Origin: an uncultured Lachnospiraceae bacterium
GTDB taxonomy: Bacteria; Bacillota; Clostridia; Lachnospirales; Lachnospiraceae
Assembly (NCBI GenBank): GCA_947625875.1
Contig: CANQQG010000018.1
Location: 1 to 42,439 of the forward strand
Reading direction: 5' to 3'
Length of the DNA stretch: 42,439 nucleotides
Below the pieces are notes generated by a model. It did no database searches, had not been told where the DNA came from, and saw nothing but the letters and a program-made list of their open reading frames with translations. Both the position numbers and the translations under genes were made by a program. Positions 8,276 to 16,853 of the stretch are shown here, piece by piece. The stretch's first letter is position 1; each line of letters starts with the position of its first letter.

Positions 8276-9583
8276 CTATCTTACAGCCTTAAAAGCCTCC
8301 TCCAGATCCTCAATGATATCATCGATATGCTCCGTACCGATCGACAGCCGGATCGTATTCGGACGGATGCCCGCCTGCGCAAGCTCCTCCTCATTCATCT
8401 GGGAGTGCGTCGTGCTCGCCGGATGGATCACGAGCGATTTTACGTCCGCCACGTTTGCCAATAAGGAAAACAGCTCCAGATTGTCAATAAAATCTTTCGC
8501 TTTCTGCGCGTCGCCCCGAATCTCAAAGGTAAAGATCGAGCCGCCGCCGTTCGGGAAATATTTTTTATACAGCTCCCGCTGTCTTGCGTCCGTTGCGATC
8601 GCCGGATGGTGCACCGCCTCTACCTGCGGATGGCCATTCAGATATTCTACGACCTTCAGGGCGTTTTCCACATGGCGTTCTACCCTTAAAGAGAGCGTTT
8701 CCAGCCCCTGCAGGAAGAAAAACGCATGGAACGGCGAGAGCGTCGCGCCCATATCGCGCAGCAGGATCGCGCGGATCCGCGTTACAAACGCCGCGGCCCC
8801 GACCGCCTTTGTAAAGCTGACGCCATGGTAACTCGGGTTCGGCTCCGTCAGATGCGCAAACTTGCCGGATGCTTCCCAGTCAAACTTTCCGGAATCAACG
8901 ATCACGCCGCCAATCGTCGTCCCATGCCCGCCAATGAATTTTGTCGCGGAATGCACGACAATATCCGCCCCGTATGCAATCGGACGGACAAGGTACGGCG
9001 TCGCAAACGTGTTGTCAACGACCAGCGGGATCTTATGGTCATGCGCGATCTTTGCAATCGCTTCAATGTCCGCCACATCGGAATTCGGATTTCCGAGCGT
9101 CTCAATAAAAACCGCCTTTGTATTATCCTGAATGGCAGATGCAAACCCATCTAAATCCGCCGCGTCAACAAACGTCGTCGAAATGCCGTATTGCGGCAGC
9201 GTATGCTCCAGCAGATTGTACGTGCCGCCATAAATATTGCCCGCCGCCACAATATGGTCGCCTGCAAGCGCCAGGTTCTGGAACGTATATGTAATCGCGG
9301 CCGCGCCGGAAGCAACCGCAAGCGCGGCCACGCCGCCCTCAAGCTTTGCCATCCTCTGTTCAAACACATCTTCCGTCGGGTTCGTCAGCCTCCCGTAGAT
9401 ATTGCCCGCGTCCGAAAGGTTAAACCTTGCCGACGCGTGGTCGCTGTTATGGAACACATAGGACGACGTCTGATAGATCGGAACCGCCCTTGCGTCCGTT
9501 ACCGGATCGGGCTGTTCCTGCCCGGCATGAAGCTGTAATGTTTCAAATTTCAAATCTCTTTCACCATAAGTTTTCTTTGACAC
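8276..9583 (-). CDS. metY: O-acetylhomoserine sulfhydrylase (PLP-dependent Cys/Met metabolism enzyme)
   Basis: Converts O-acetylhomoserine plus sulfide (or methanethiol) to homocysteine (or methionine); cytoplasmic. Features: PIYQTSSYVF, the substrate-loop Tyr-Gly-Arg in NIYGRLTNPT, VASGAAAITY, the PLP-phosphate Asp in PLVVDNTFATPYL, and the Schiff-base Lys in VVHSATKFIGGHG (about residue 215). Length about 435 and the extended insert fit MetY rather than MetB/MetC. The frame opens at an ATG at 9598, but GGAGGA (9591-9596) overlaps that region and is ideally placed for the GTG at 9583. It has its own promoter and lies beside an Rrf2 regulator; the terminator at 8215-8257 closes the unit. Confidence 0.93.
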   Translation of the reverse strand: MSKKTYGERDLKFETLQLHAGQEQPDPVTDARAVPIYQTSSYVFHNSDHASARFNLSDAGNIYGRLTNPTEDVFEQRMAKLEGGVAALAVASGAAAITYTFQNLALAGDHIVAAGNIYGGTYNLLEHTLPQYGISTTFVDAADLDGFASAIQDNTKAVFIETLGNPNSDVADIEAIAKIAHDHKIPLVVDNTFATPYLVRPIAYGADIVVHSATKFIGGHGTTIGGVIVDSGKFDWEASGKFAHLTEPNPSYHGVSFTKAVGAAAFVTRIRAILLRDMGATLSPFHAFFFLQGLETLSLRVERHVENALKVVEYLNGHPQVEAVHHPAIATDARQRELYKKYFPNGGGSIFTFEIRGDAQKAKDFIDNLELFSLLANVADVKSLVIHPASTTHSQMNEEELAQAGIRPNTIRLSIGTEHIDDIIEDLEEAFKAVR

Positions 9584-9621
9584 GATCATATCCTCCATAT
9601 CTTTTCCGTATTATTGGCATT

Positions 9622-9650
9622 ATAATACTCTACTTTTCCTATCGTGTCAA
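9622..9650 (-). promoter_or_regulatory. metY promoter with possible Rrf2 box
   Basis: TTGACA (9645-9650), 17 bases, TATTAT (9622-9627) on the minus strand, a near-consensus promoter about 40 bases before the metY start. The spacer contains TAGGAAAA. The same octamer occurs just upstream of the neighbouring rrf2 gene (about 10162-10169), suggesting a common operator. Confidence 0.65.
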
Positions 9651-9693
9651 TATGATTTACAGAAAAACATACCATTTTCATCTGTTTTTCCAA

Positions 9694-10128
9694 TCAAATC
9701 GAATAATCCCCCTCTTTCTGCAGCTTCCAGCTCACCAGATCCGCCAGCGTAATGTTATCAATCACCTGATTCACCGCCTCGTTCATTTTCCGGTACACAA
9801 GAATCGTCACACAGTCATCGCTCTTATCACATGCCCCCGCTTCCGTATCCAGACATTCCACAGGGGCAAGGCTCCCTTCCGTCAGGCGCAGGATCATGCC
9901 GACCGTATAATCCTCCACCGGGCGCGTCAGCAGGTAGCCGCCCTGCGGCCCGCGCACACTGCGGACATACCCCGCTTTATTTAAGATCGCGACGATCTGC
10001 TCCAGATATTTGTCCGATATATCCTGCCTTGCCGCAATCTCTTTAATTCTGACCGGAGTCCCCGTATTATTCAGGGCAAGGTCAAGCATCATGCGGAGCG
10101 CATATCTGCCCTTGGTCGAAATCCTCAT
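9694..10128 (-). CDS. Rrf2-family transcriptional regulator with three conserved cysteines
   Basis: DNA-binding regulator of the Rrf2 family (IscR, CymR, NsrR relatives). The N-terminal winged helix (MRISTKGRYALRMMLDLA, then YLEQIVAILNKAGYVRSVRG) and the wing GPQGGYLL are clear. Cysteines at 92, 100 and 106 (ECLDTEAGACDKSDDC) resemble the [2Fe-2S] ligand arrangement of IscR. An ATG lies five codons upstream (10143), but GGAGG at 10136-10141 indicates the ATG at 10128. Its position upstream of metY points to control of sulfur amino-acid or Fe-S metabolism. Whether it binds a cluster or, like CymR, works with a partner enzyme is undecided. Confidence 0.9.
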   Translation of the reverse strand: MRISTKGRYALRMMLDLALNNTGTPVRIKEIAARQDISDKYLEQIVAILNKAGYVRSVRGPQGGYLLTRPVEDYTVGMILRLTEGSLAPVECLDTEAGACDKSDDCVTILVYRKMNEAVNQVIDNITLADLVSWKLQKEGDYSI

Positions 10129-10240
10129 CTGCACATCCTCCATTTCCGCATATTATCATAGTTTTCCTACTATCTATATATGATACGCTTTCCCGCGGAA
10201 AATAGCAAGCGGCTTTTCATCCCGGCCAGCCGGACTGCAG

Positions 10241-11182
10241 TCAGAACAGGTTTTTCTTTGCAAATATCACCGCCACAAGCACACTGATCACGACCGAGAT
10301 GACGATCACAATAAAAAATCCCGCGCTCGCGGACGCAAACGGCATCCCCTTTGCATTCACATTCATGCCATAAGCGCTGAATATCATTGTCGGGATCGAC
10401 ATGACGATCGTTATCGTCGCGAGGAATTTCATGACGATATTTAAGTTATTGGAAATAATAGAGGCAAATGTTTCCACCATATTGCTTAAAATGCCGTTGT
10501 AAATATTTACCATTTCCAGCGCCTGTTTATTTTCAATAATAACGTCCTCAAGCAGCTCCGTATCTTCCGGATATTTTTTTATCCCATCTGATCTCATCAG
10601 CTTTTCCAGAACCACCTCATTGGAACGCAGGGAAGCGGTAAAATACACAAGGCTCTTTTCCAGCTCCATCAATTCAATCAGTTCCTTATTCTGCGTCGAT
10701 TTATGCAGCTTATCTTCCACTTCCTCGCTCTTGCGGTTAATATTCCGCAGATACTGCAGATAGCATTCCGCATTTTTATACAGGATCTGCAGCACGAAAC
10801 GCGTTTTCATGCGCGTGTGGAAATGCCGCATTCCCGTATGGATAAACGACTGCAGCACGATCGTATCTTCCATGCAGACCGTAATGACCGCGTCCTTTAC
10901 CAGAATCACAGACATTGGGATCGTCACGTAATATTCCTTATCATTCCGGATTTCCTTTGCAGGAATGTCCACAATGATCATCGAATAATCTTCCTCCACC
11001 TGGATACGCGCGCGTTCTTCTTCGTCCGTTGCGGCGCGGATATCGTTCGGCTCAATGCCGTACGCCGCCGCGACCTCATTCAATTCCTGCTCATCCGGCG
11101 CAGTCATCATGATCCAGCAGCCCTCTTCCCGTTTTTCAATCTGGTGCGCCACGCCGTCTTTTGTCTTATACACCCGAACCAT
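10241..11182 (-). CDS. corA: CorA-family divalent cation (Mg2+) transporter
   Basis: Homopentameric Mg2+ channel. The long N-terminal cytoplasmic region (1-250) is mostly alpha/beta plus the long stalk helix. Two membrane helices follow at the C-terminus, with the signature YGMNVNAKG in the loop between them and a basic tail AKKNLF. At 313 residues it matches the CorA/MgtE-independent family of Firmicutes. It is preceded by a weak AGGAAAGAGGG site. Fold and role are secure; ion preference (Mg, Co, Ni) is not readable. Confidence 0.93.
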   Translation of the reverse strand: MVRVYKTKDGVAHQIEKREEGCWIMMTAPDEQELNEVAAAYGIEPNDIRAATDEEERARIQVEEDYSMIIVDIPAKEIRNDKEYYVTIPMSVILVKDAVITVCMEDTIVLQSFIHTGMRHFHTRMKTRFVLQILYKNAECYLQYLRNINRKSEEVEDKLHKSTQNKELIELMELEKSLVYFTASLRSNEVVLEKLMRSDGIKKYPEDTELLEDVIIENKQALEMVNIYNGILSNMVETFASIISNNLNIVMKFLATITIVMSIPTMIFSAYGMNVNAKGMPFASASAGFFIVIVISVVISVLVAVIFAKKNLF

Positions 11183-11224
11183 AAGCCACCCTCTTTCCTG
11201 TTTTTCTCCTGCTTCTATTTTGAT

Positions 11225-11995
11225 TTACATTAGAAAAATTGTCAACCCAAATTCACCCAGCGCCATACAGAGCAGATACAACACCAAAAGATGCGCCGGA
11301 TAAAACAGATAGAACAGATATTTCAGGTTCCATCCGCGCCTGCCGTTGTAAAACGCGATCGGGATAAACGCAAGCGGCGCAGGCAGTTCCCAAGCAAATG
11401 CGATACACCCCGCAAAAAGCTGGTATTTTTCGCGAAACACGTAAAGCGCCAGGATACAGAATACCCCTCTCGCCGCATAATCCGTATGCAAAAAATGCGC
11501 CGCATACATTCCCGCCGCAATCACCGCGGCATACAGCGCGACCTTACATACGGCCGCGAGCCGTTCCCGCTTACTGATCCAGTCATATCCCCACATGGTC
11601 AGCATTCCAAGCAATAAAGTAAAAAAAACATTCTGGTATGTAAACTCAAGCAGCCTCCCGTTAAAAAGCAGGTCAAACGGTATCTCCGAAAGAAGCGCAA
11701 ACGCAAACAGGCGCGCCGCGTATTTCCCCCGGCTCCTTGTGTGTTCAAACCCTTCCACCAGCAAGAAACAATAAATCGGGAAGGCAAATCTCCCAATCAG
11801 GCGCATGATCCTGTACGCCCGGCTGACCGCATCAAGGGAGCCCCACCAGTACACCAGCTCGCCGCGTCCATAAAAGCCCAGATACCTGCCTAAAATCCCC
11901 GCCGCAAAATGATCAATCAACATCGAAATCACAGCAATCATCTTTAACGTGCTGCCGCTGATCCCGCGAACCCGCGTCTGTTCCATTTCCTGCAT
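11225..11995 (-). CDS. TraX-family membrane protein
   Basis: Polytopic membrane protein of the TraX family, related to F-pilin N-acetylase. The characteristic start SGSTLKMIAVISMLIDHFAAG, here residues about 13-33, carries the conserved Lys and Asp-His, and about eight hydrophobic segments follow. The open frame begins at 12085, but GGAGG immediately before the ATG at 11995 fixes the start (256 residues). No conjugation genes are nearby. In Firmicutes such proteins are chromosomal singletons and may act as acyltransferases on an unknown substrate. Confidence 0.85.
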   Translation of the reverse strand: MQEMEQTRVRGISGSTLKMIAVISMLIDHFAAGILGRYLGFYGRGELVYWWGSLDAVSRAYRIMRLIGRFAFPIYCFLLVEGFEHTRSRGKYAARLFAFALLSEIPFDLLFNGRLLEFTYQNVFFTLLLGMLTMWGYDWISKRERLAAVCKVALYAAVIAAGMYAAHFLHTDYAARGVFCILALYVFREKYQLFAGCIAFAWELPAPLAFIPIAFYNGRRGWNLKYLFYLFYPAHLLVLYLLCMALGEFGLTIFLM

Positions 11996-12148
11996 AAAAG
12001 CCCTCCTTTGCCCGCATTTTGCATCATCGCTTCTATTATAATATAAGCCCCGCAAAAGCATAACCTTTCCTTCCGTTATTTTCAATTATACCCCAGAGCA
12101 TATGCATCTGCCAGATATTTTTCCATTTTCTTTGCGCGGCCTGCGCAC

Positions 12149-12190
12149 AAAAAAAGCGCATGGCAAATATTTTTTCCACACGCTTTTTTT
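12149..12190 (-). terminator. Intrinsic terminator after the hemolysin III gene
   Basis: Minus strand: AAAAAAAGCGTGTGG, a loop of about 12 bases, CCATGCGCTTTTTTT. The stem has G-U pairs in the centre and A/T arms, with a T7 tail. It lies 40-80 bases after the stop at 12232. Confidence 0.7.
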
Positions 12191-12231
12191 GATTCCAATA
12201 CACTGCGGCGTCCGCCAAACCGGCAGCCATG

Positions 12232-12882
12232 CTACGCTACATACCGGTACATAAAAATAAAATGGCAGACGCTTCCGGCCATCACAAACAGATGAAAGAT
12301 CTCATGTGAGCCGAAATACTTATGGTTTTTATTAAACAGCGGCAATTTCAATGCATAAATTACGCCGCCCGCGGTATAAATAATACCGCCTGCCAAAAGC
12401 CACAGAAATGCGCTGTGCGGCAGCGTATTCCACAAGGCGCCGAACACGCCCAGGCAAACCCAGCCCATGGCGATATATATCGCAGAGGAAAACCATTTCG
12501 GGCAGGTGATCCACAGCGCTTTTACCAAAATGCCGACCGCTGCGATCGCCCATACAACCGCCAGCAGCGTATAGCCCTGTTTCCCGCCGAGCACGATCAG
12601 GCATACCGGCGTATAAGAGCCCGCGATCAGGACAAAGATCATCATATGGTCAATTTTCCGGAAAATACGCAGGATCTTATCCGGAACCACAACCGAATGA
12701 TACGCCGCGCTCGCCCCATAGAGCAGGATCATGCTGCACATAAAGATCCCCATTGCCACAAAGCACTGCGTTCCCGAACTGACGCCCGCCTTTACAAGCA
12801 GCGGAACAGAGGCAAAAACTGCCATCATCATACCGATAAAATGTGTGATCGCGCTTCCCGGTTCACGAATCGTAATTTCCAT
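12232..12882 (-). CDS. Hemolysin III family (TrhA/YqfA-like) membrane protein
   Basis: Seven-helix integral membrane protein of the hemolysin III / PAQR superfamily. Conserved features: the Ser/His pair of helix 1 (SAITHFIGMMM), SAAYHS, DHMMIFVLIAGSYTP in the third helix, and the C-terminal HEIFHLFVMAGSVCHF with two His, which in this superfamily form a metal site with the early His and Asp. An open frame starts at 12933, but GGAGG before the ATG at 12882 sets the start (216 residues). The role is probably membrane-fluidity homeostasis or hydrolysis rather than haemolysis (known for TrhA). Confidence 0.92.
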   Translation of the reverse strand: MEITIREPGSAITHFIGMMMAVFASVPLLVKAGVSSGTQCFVAMGIFMCSMILLYGASAAYHSVVVPDKILRIFRKIDHMMIFVLIAGSYTPVCLIVLGGKQGYTLLAVVWAIAAVGILVKALWITCPKWFSSAIYIAMGWVCLGVFGALWNTLPHSAFLWLLAGGIIYTAGGVIYALKLPLFNKNHKYFGSHEIFHLFVMAGSVCHFIFMYRYVA

Positions 12883-12937
12883 AATGAGCCTCCTGTTTCT
12901 ATTGTCTTTATTATGTGTTTTTTGTTGTTTCAATATG

Positions 12938-12984
12938 TAGTATTGATTACTATGTATAATATTCCCAATATTTCAATTTGTCAA
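12938..12984 (-). promoter_or_regulatory. Hemolysin III promoter with palindrome at the transcription start
   Basis: TTGACA (12979-12984), 17 bases, TATTAT (12956-12961) on the minus strand, a near-consensus promoter. A 15-base inverted repeat TAGTA-N5-TACTA at 12938-12952 overlaps the expected start point, a classical repressor position. Confidence 0.6.
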
Positions 12985-13015
12985 TAGGATTCGCAAAAAA
13001 TATTCGGTTATGCGT

Positions 13016-13044
13016 TTGATATTTTTTAAGATATTGATTATAAT
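13016..13044 (+). promoter_or_regulatory. Promoter of the HipA-like kinase gene
   Basis: TTGATA (13016-13021), 17 bases, TATAAT (13039-13044), about 48 bases before the ATG at 13092. It is divergent from the hemolysin III promoter. Confidence 0.65.
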
Positions 13045-13091
13045 GGCAGTAATCTTTTTGAAATCATATTCGGGAAGTTTAGGAGAGAGGC

Positions 13092-14225
13092 ATGGACGAT
13101 CTGCTGTTGATGTGCGGAAATCAGGAAGTAATGCATATTAATCTTGATACACAGACCTTTGATGTGATATCGGAGGAACTGCTGCCATTTCGATTTAAAA
13201 ATGCGCTGCGTGGGAAACCGCATATGGAACATGGCGTAACCAGATATTATGAGACGCAGGTGCGGATATTTGAGGAAACCAACCAGCTTATCTTGCTCAG
13301 CTGGCTGGCAGGCAGGACATTATTGCTGTCGAGGAAAAATGCAAAAAAGCTGTATCAGGCGTTCCGGCTGGAGCAGCTTTCCGATGAATTAAGCCGGGCA
13401 AAGCTTTCCATTGCCTGCCGCGCGCTTTCTGTTTTGGATAATTATTGGGTAAAGCTGGAATCGGATCCGGTTACCTGGGAAAAGGTAAATCTGCGGCATA
13501 TATCGCTGAATGAATCCGTCGCACAGATCGCGCTCCATGGCATTTCTCTGTCGCTGGACGGCTCTTTGCAGGATTCCCCGGAATTTTTGACAAACGGCTC
13601 TTATGCAAAATGCTGGCGGCGTTATCCGGACGGCAGGCTGTGGCTGCATAAGGCGGGAGAGCATGGTTCTTTTGAATCAAGGGCAGAAGTCGCTGTTTCT
13701 GATATTTTAGACCGGTGCAATGTGGCGCACTGCCACTATGAGGCGGCCGAAGACGATGGGCTTTATGTCTGCGCATGCCCGGCGATGACCGATGACGATC
13801 GCTCAATTGTGGATGGTTCTAATTATGCTTCTTATCTGTTGCGGTCGGGCAAAGACGTGGAGCGCGAGCTGCAGGCGGTTGATCCGGATTCTTATTACAA
13901 AATGCAGATCGTAGATTATCTTATTGCGAATACGGATCGGCATTCACAGAACTGGGGGATGTATTATGACCCGAAAACTACCCGGATTATCGGGATGCAC
14001 CCTTTGTTCGACCACAATAATGCTTTTGATAAGGACGCCATGCAGGATGAGGATTTTAAATCACATTTTGGCAAAAACAGGTCGCTAAAAGAAAATGCGA
14101 TGTATGCGATAAAACAGGTGGATTTCCATTTTACAGGACCGATCACGCGAGAGCTTTTTCTTACAGACAGGCAGTATGAATGTTTCATGCGCCGGGCCGG
14201 ACAGTTAAAGATTTCTGAGAAATGA
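13092..14225 (+). CDS. HipA-like serine/threonine kinase-fold protein without a HipB partner
   Basis: Protein of the HipA kinase fold. The C-terminal half carries the catalytic motif ANTDRHSQNWG (Asp282, Asn287) and the metal-binding motif PLFDHNNAFD (Asp307). The preceding part WLHKAGEHGSFESRAEVAVS gives the nucleotide-binding Lys and Glu. The first 170 residues are unlike E. coli HipA and contain the conserved-looking LDNYWVKLES. No gene for a HipB-type DNA-binding antitoxin lies upstream; hicAB follows 130 bases downstream. The start is supported by AGGAGAGAGG. It may be a toxin kinase, a defence effector or a regulator. Base composition is ordinary for the region. Confidence 0.78.
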   Translation: MDDLLLMCGNQEVMHINLDTQTFDVISEELLPFRFKNALRGKPHMEHGVTRYYETQVRIFEETNQLILLSWLAGRTLLLSRKNAKKLYQAFRLEQLSDELSRAKLSIACRALSVLDNYWVKLESDPVTWEKVNLRHISLNESVAQIALHGISLSLDGSLQDSPEFLTNGSYAKCWRRYPDGRLWLHKAGEHGSFESRAEVAVSDILDRCNVAHCHYEAAEDDGLYVCACPAMTDDDRSIVDGSNYASYLLRSGKDVERELQAVDPDSYYKMQIVDYLIANTDRHSQNWGMYYDPKTTRIIGMHPLFDHNNAFDKDAMQDEDFKSHFGKNRSLKENAMYAIKQVDFHFTGPITRELFLTDRQYECFMRRAGQLKISEK

Positions 14226-14284
14226 GAGCAGGAGCGACTGCCGGAATATAGAATGTATCGCAATATTTTCTTTCATATAATTAT

Positions 14285-14336
14285 TGTGTAAATTTGTGTA
14301 TTTTTTATTGATATATTGTGTATTTTTGTGTATAAT
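14285..14336 (+). promoter_or_regulatory. hicAB promoter with four TGTGTA repeats
   Basis: Promoter TTGATA (14308-14313), 17 bases, TATAAT (14331-14336). TGTGTA occurs at 14285, 14295, 14317 and 14327: two pairs, each 10 bases apart, with 32 bases between pairs. The second pair covers the spacer and -10 box. Ribbon-helix-helix antitoxins often bind such tandem sites, so this is a likely HicB or HicAB operator. Confidence 0.6.
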
Positions 14337-14357
14337 ATAATTGTAAGGAGAGAAACC

Positions 14358-14543
14358 ATGAACCCAAGGAACACCGCGATCAAAGACTTAAACAGCAATG
14401 GCTATCAATTCAAGCGAAGCGGCGGAAATCACGACATCTACTATAACCCCGAAACAAAGTATTCCATCCCTCTGAAACGTGGGAGCTTTGATGAAGACGA
14501 TCTACGCTACATACGCAAGGAAATCAGGCAGGGAGGGAGATAA
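14358..14543 (+). CDS. hicA: HicA-type mRNA interferase toxin
   Basis: Small basic toxin (61 residues) with a double-stranded-RNA-binding-like fold that cleaves mRNA at the ribosome. It shows the expected pattern: AIKDLNSNGYQFKRSGGNHD with catalytic His24, then YYNPETKYSIPLKRG. The frame is open from 14316, but AAGGAGAG before the ATG at 14358 and the family start support the shorter form. It lies 34 bases upstream of hicB, the usual toxin-first order for this module. Confidence 0.9.
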   Translation: MNPRNTAIKDLNSNGYQFKRSGGNHDIYYNPETKYSIPLKRGSFDEDDLRYIRKEIRQGGR

Positions 14544-14577
14544 AGCCCTCCATCCGCCAGCAAAAGGAGGCTGACTT

Positions 14578-14988
14578 ATGAGATATATCTACACCGCAAT
14601 ATTTGAACCAAATGAAAATGGCACAAAATATTACTGCCGCGTGCCTGATCTCCCGGGATGCATTACTACCGGAGACAGTATTGAGAACGCCATTGAAATG
14701 ATTACGGATGCCGCAAGCGGATGGCTCGTAGTCGCTGAGGATGAGGAAAATGAGATTCCCGCTGCCACACCCCAATGCAGGCTTAAGATTCCGGAGAATG
14801 CCATCTGCTCTGTCATCTGCATTGATACACTCGCCTACCGCGCAGCTACGGACACAAAGGCGGTCCGCAAAAACGTGTCCCTCCCGGCGTGGATGGCCGC
14901 CCTTGCAGACAAACGGGGCGTGAACTGCTCGCAGGTTCTCCAGGATGGCCTTATACAGCTGCTTAATGCCAGACATGCACAGCAGTAA
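14578..14988 (+). CDS. hicB: HicB-type antitoxin
   Basis: Antitoxin that binds and neutralises HicA and represses the operon. The N-terminal part (YTAIFEPNENGTKYYCRVPD, LPGCITTGDSIENAIEM) is the partly degraded RNase H-like HicB fold. The C-terminal part (SLPAWMAALADKRGVNCSQ, VLQDGLIQLL) is a ribbon-helix-helix-like DNA-binding unit. AAAGGAGG precedes the ATG. The terminator at 15016-15059 ends the operon. Confidence 0.9.
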   Translation: MRYIYTAIFEPNENGTKYYCRVPDLPGCITTGDSIENAIEMITDAASGWLVVAEDEENEIPAATPQCRLKIPENAICSVICIDTLAYRAATDTKAVRKNVSLPAWMAALADKRGVNCSQVLQDGLIQLLNARHAQQ

Positions 14989-15015
14989 CTTCTATGAAAA
15001 CACTCAAACAAGATA

Positions 15016-15059
15016 GAAAAAGCCCCCTTGGATTCCATGTTCCAGGGGGCTTTATTTTA
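15016..15059. terminator. Bidirectional terminator between hicB and the chemotaxis receptor
   Basis: Stem AGCCCCCTTGG / CCAGGGGGCT (15021-15031 with 15042-15051). It is followed by TTTATTTTAT on the plus strand and by TTTTTCTATC on the minus strand, so it can stop both converging operons. Confidence 0.85.
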
Positions 15060-15088
15060 TCCGAACACAATATATATGATACGTTTGC

Positions 15089-16783
15089 TTATTGCAATAC
15101 AAACCGATCAACGATCTTTTTCAGATCATCCACGCAATGATAGCATTCCGCCACCATATTATGCGTAGTGCCTGTCTTTTCCACCATATCGCTGGTCTTT
15201 TCCGCGATCTCGGAAACGCCTACAGACGACTCCCCGACCGTATCATTGATATTGCCGAGCGCAGCGGCAATCGCCTCAATGGAATGCGCAAGATCTTCCA
15301 TCGAACCCTGCACATGGTTCATTGAGCCTTTAAAGACGTCCGCATCCTTCTGGTACTGTTCGCTGACCGCTTCAAATCCTTTATATTCCGTAAGTACGGT
15401 ATTTTCCAGAAACGCCGTCGTCTCCTCCAGACATTCCGCCATATTGGCGACCGCCTGATTTACTTCCTGCACGATCGCGCCGATATCCGTAATCGCCTTT
15501 GACGTCTGGTCCGCAAGGCTTCCGATTTCCGTTGCGACAACTGCAAAACCGCGTCCCGCTTCGCCTGCGCGGGCAGCTTCAATCGAGGCATTCAATGCCA
15601 GCAGCCCGGTCTGCGAAGAGATATCCATAATCGTCGTCGTCAGCGCATTGATCTTTTCCACCGCTTTTGAACCCTCGATCGCCTCATCCGCCTTTACCTT
15701 GACGCTGTTATACATATCCATCGTTTTTGCGCTCGCCGCCACTGTTTTTGCGCGCAGATCCTTCGCGCGTTCCATGATCTCTTCCGAGGTTTTTGCGCCC
15801 TCTACGGTCATAGCGGTGATATTTTCCGCCCCGTCCTTGATCACATTGATATTTTCATTGATCGTGACCGTCGTCGCCGCCGTCTGCTCCATGCCCGCCG
15901 CCAGTTCCTCACTCGTCGCAGAGTTATCCGAACACATATGGTCGACGACCATCGTGATGTCCTGCAGCCCGTCCACATTTGTCGTGATCTGGGAACTCGC
16001 CGTATTGATATCCCCGATCATCTGCCGCAGGTTTCTGCGCATATCATGCACTGCGCGCGCCATTTCGCCCGTTTCATCCTTCCGCTGGCGCAGCTTCACC
16101 GCATCCGCATTCGGCCGGAAATCCAGCTCCGCTGTATCCGCAATGATCTTCGTCAGCTTTTTGATCGGCCTGCAGATAAAAATGCTTACAATATATCCAA
16201 CGATCACGCAGACTGCCAGACTGCTGAAAGACGTCGTGATCATATTGCTGACCATACGTTTTACCGGCTTTAACAGTTCCTCTTCGTCCGCGCTGATGAC
16301 AACGATCTGGTTCTGCGGCGTAAACGCATAACCTGCATATTTCTTCTCGCCATGGTAATCGTACAAAACCGCATCGCCCTCCGGCTGCCCGCCCGCCTGC
16401 AGATCGGCCACCACAGAGCTTATCACTTCATTTTCCACCTTCTGCCCGATTTTGTCCGCCGTCGGATGATAAAGCATCGTGCCGTCGGTATCTACCAGAT
16501 ATGCGTAAGAAGAATCAATGCCGCTCATTTTTACATCTTTTAACACATCCGCACATGCATCCATATTGCCATCCGTCTCCGTCAGGATCTTGCCGACCAC
16601 ATCCGCCTCCGTCTGCGCCAGGCTCAAGATGTATTCATCATAAATGTCTTCCGCCAGATGCTCCGCCTTTGCGCTGGCGCTCGATATGCTCCCGGAAGAC
16701 GACAGCAGTACGACAAAAATTGTCAGTACGGTAATCTTCATCGAAATTGAACGCAAAAAAGACGTGCCTTTCTTTTTTTCCAT
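15089..16783 (-). CDS. Methyl-accepting chemotaxis protein
   Basis: Membrane chemoreceptor that signals to CheA/CheW. Order: membrane helix about 15-35; extracellular Cache-type ligand domain about 40-180 with [21 protein letters not shown]; second membrane helix about 185-210; HAMP about 210-265; cytoplasmic signalling helices with the hairpin tip [20 protein letters not shown], then [17 protein letters not shown], and a C-terminal [16 protein letters not shown] helix. The start is supported by GGAGAGGG. No other chemotaxis or flagellar genes lie in the window, so it is a singleton receptor; the ligand is unknown. Confidence 0.95.
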   Translation of the reverse strand: MEKKKGTSFLRSISMKITVLTIFVVLLSSSGSISSASAKAEHLAEDIYDEYILSLAQTEADVVGKILTETDGNMDACADVLKDVKMSGIDSSYAYLVDTDGTMLYHPTADKIGQKVENEVISSVVADLQAGGQPEGDAVLYDYHGEKKYAGYAFTPQNQIVVISADEEELLKPVKRMVSNMITTSFSSLAVCVIVGYIVSIFICRPIKKLTKIIADTAELDFRPNADAVKLRQRKDETGEMARAVHDMRRNLRQMIGDINTASSQITTNVDGLQDITMVVDHMCSDNSATSEELAAGMEQTAATTVTINENINVIKDGAENITAMTVEGAKTSEEIMERAKDLRAKTVAASAKTMDMYNSVKVKADEAIEGSKAVEKINALTTTIMDISSQTGLLALNASIEAARAGEAGRGFAVVATEIGSLADQTSKAITDIGAIVQEVNQAVANMAECLEETTAFLENTVLTEYKGFEAVSEQYQKDADVFKGSMNHVQGSMEDLAHSIEAIAAALGNINDTVGESSVGVSEIAEKTSDMVEKTGTTHNMVAECYHCVDDLKKIVDRFVLQ

Positions 16784-16853
16784 AAAAACCCTCTCCTTCA
16801 GTCATATATCAGATATTTTAGCACAAATCGCCCGCAAAAGAAATACTTTTCTG

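Noticed and set aside
9599-9693. SAM or T-box riboswitch upstream of metY
   Set aside because: The gap to the rrf2 gene is only about 110 bases, holds a normal promoter, and shows no riboswitch-like helices.
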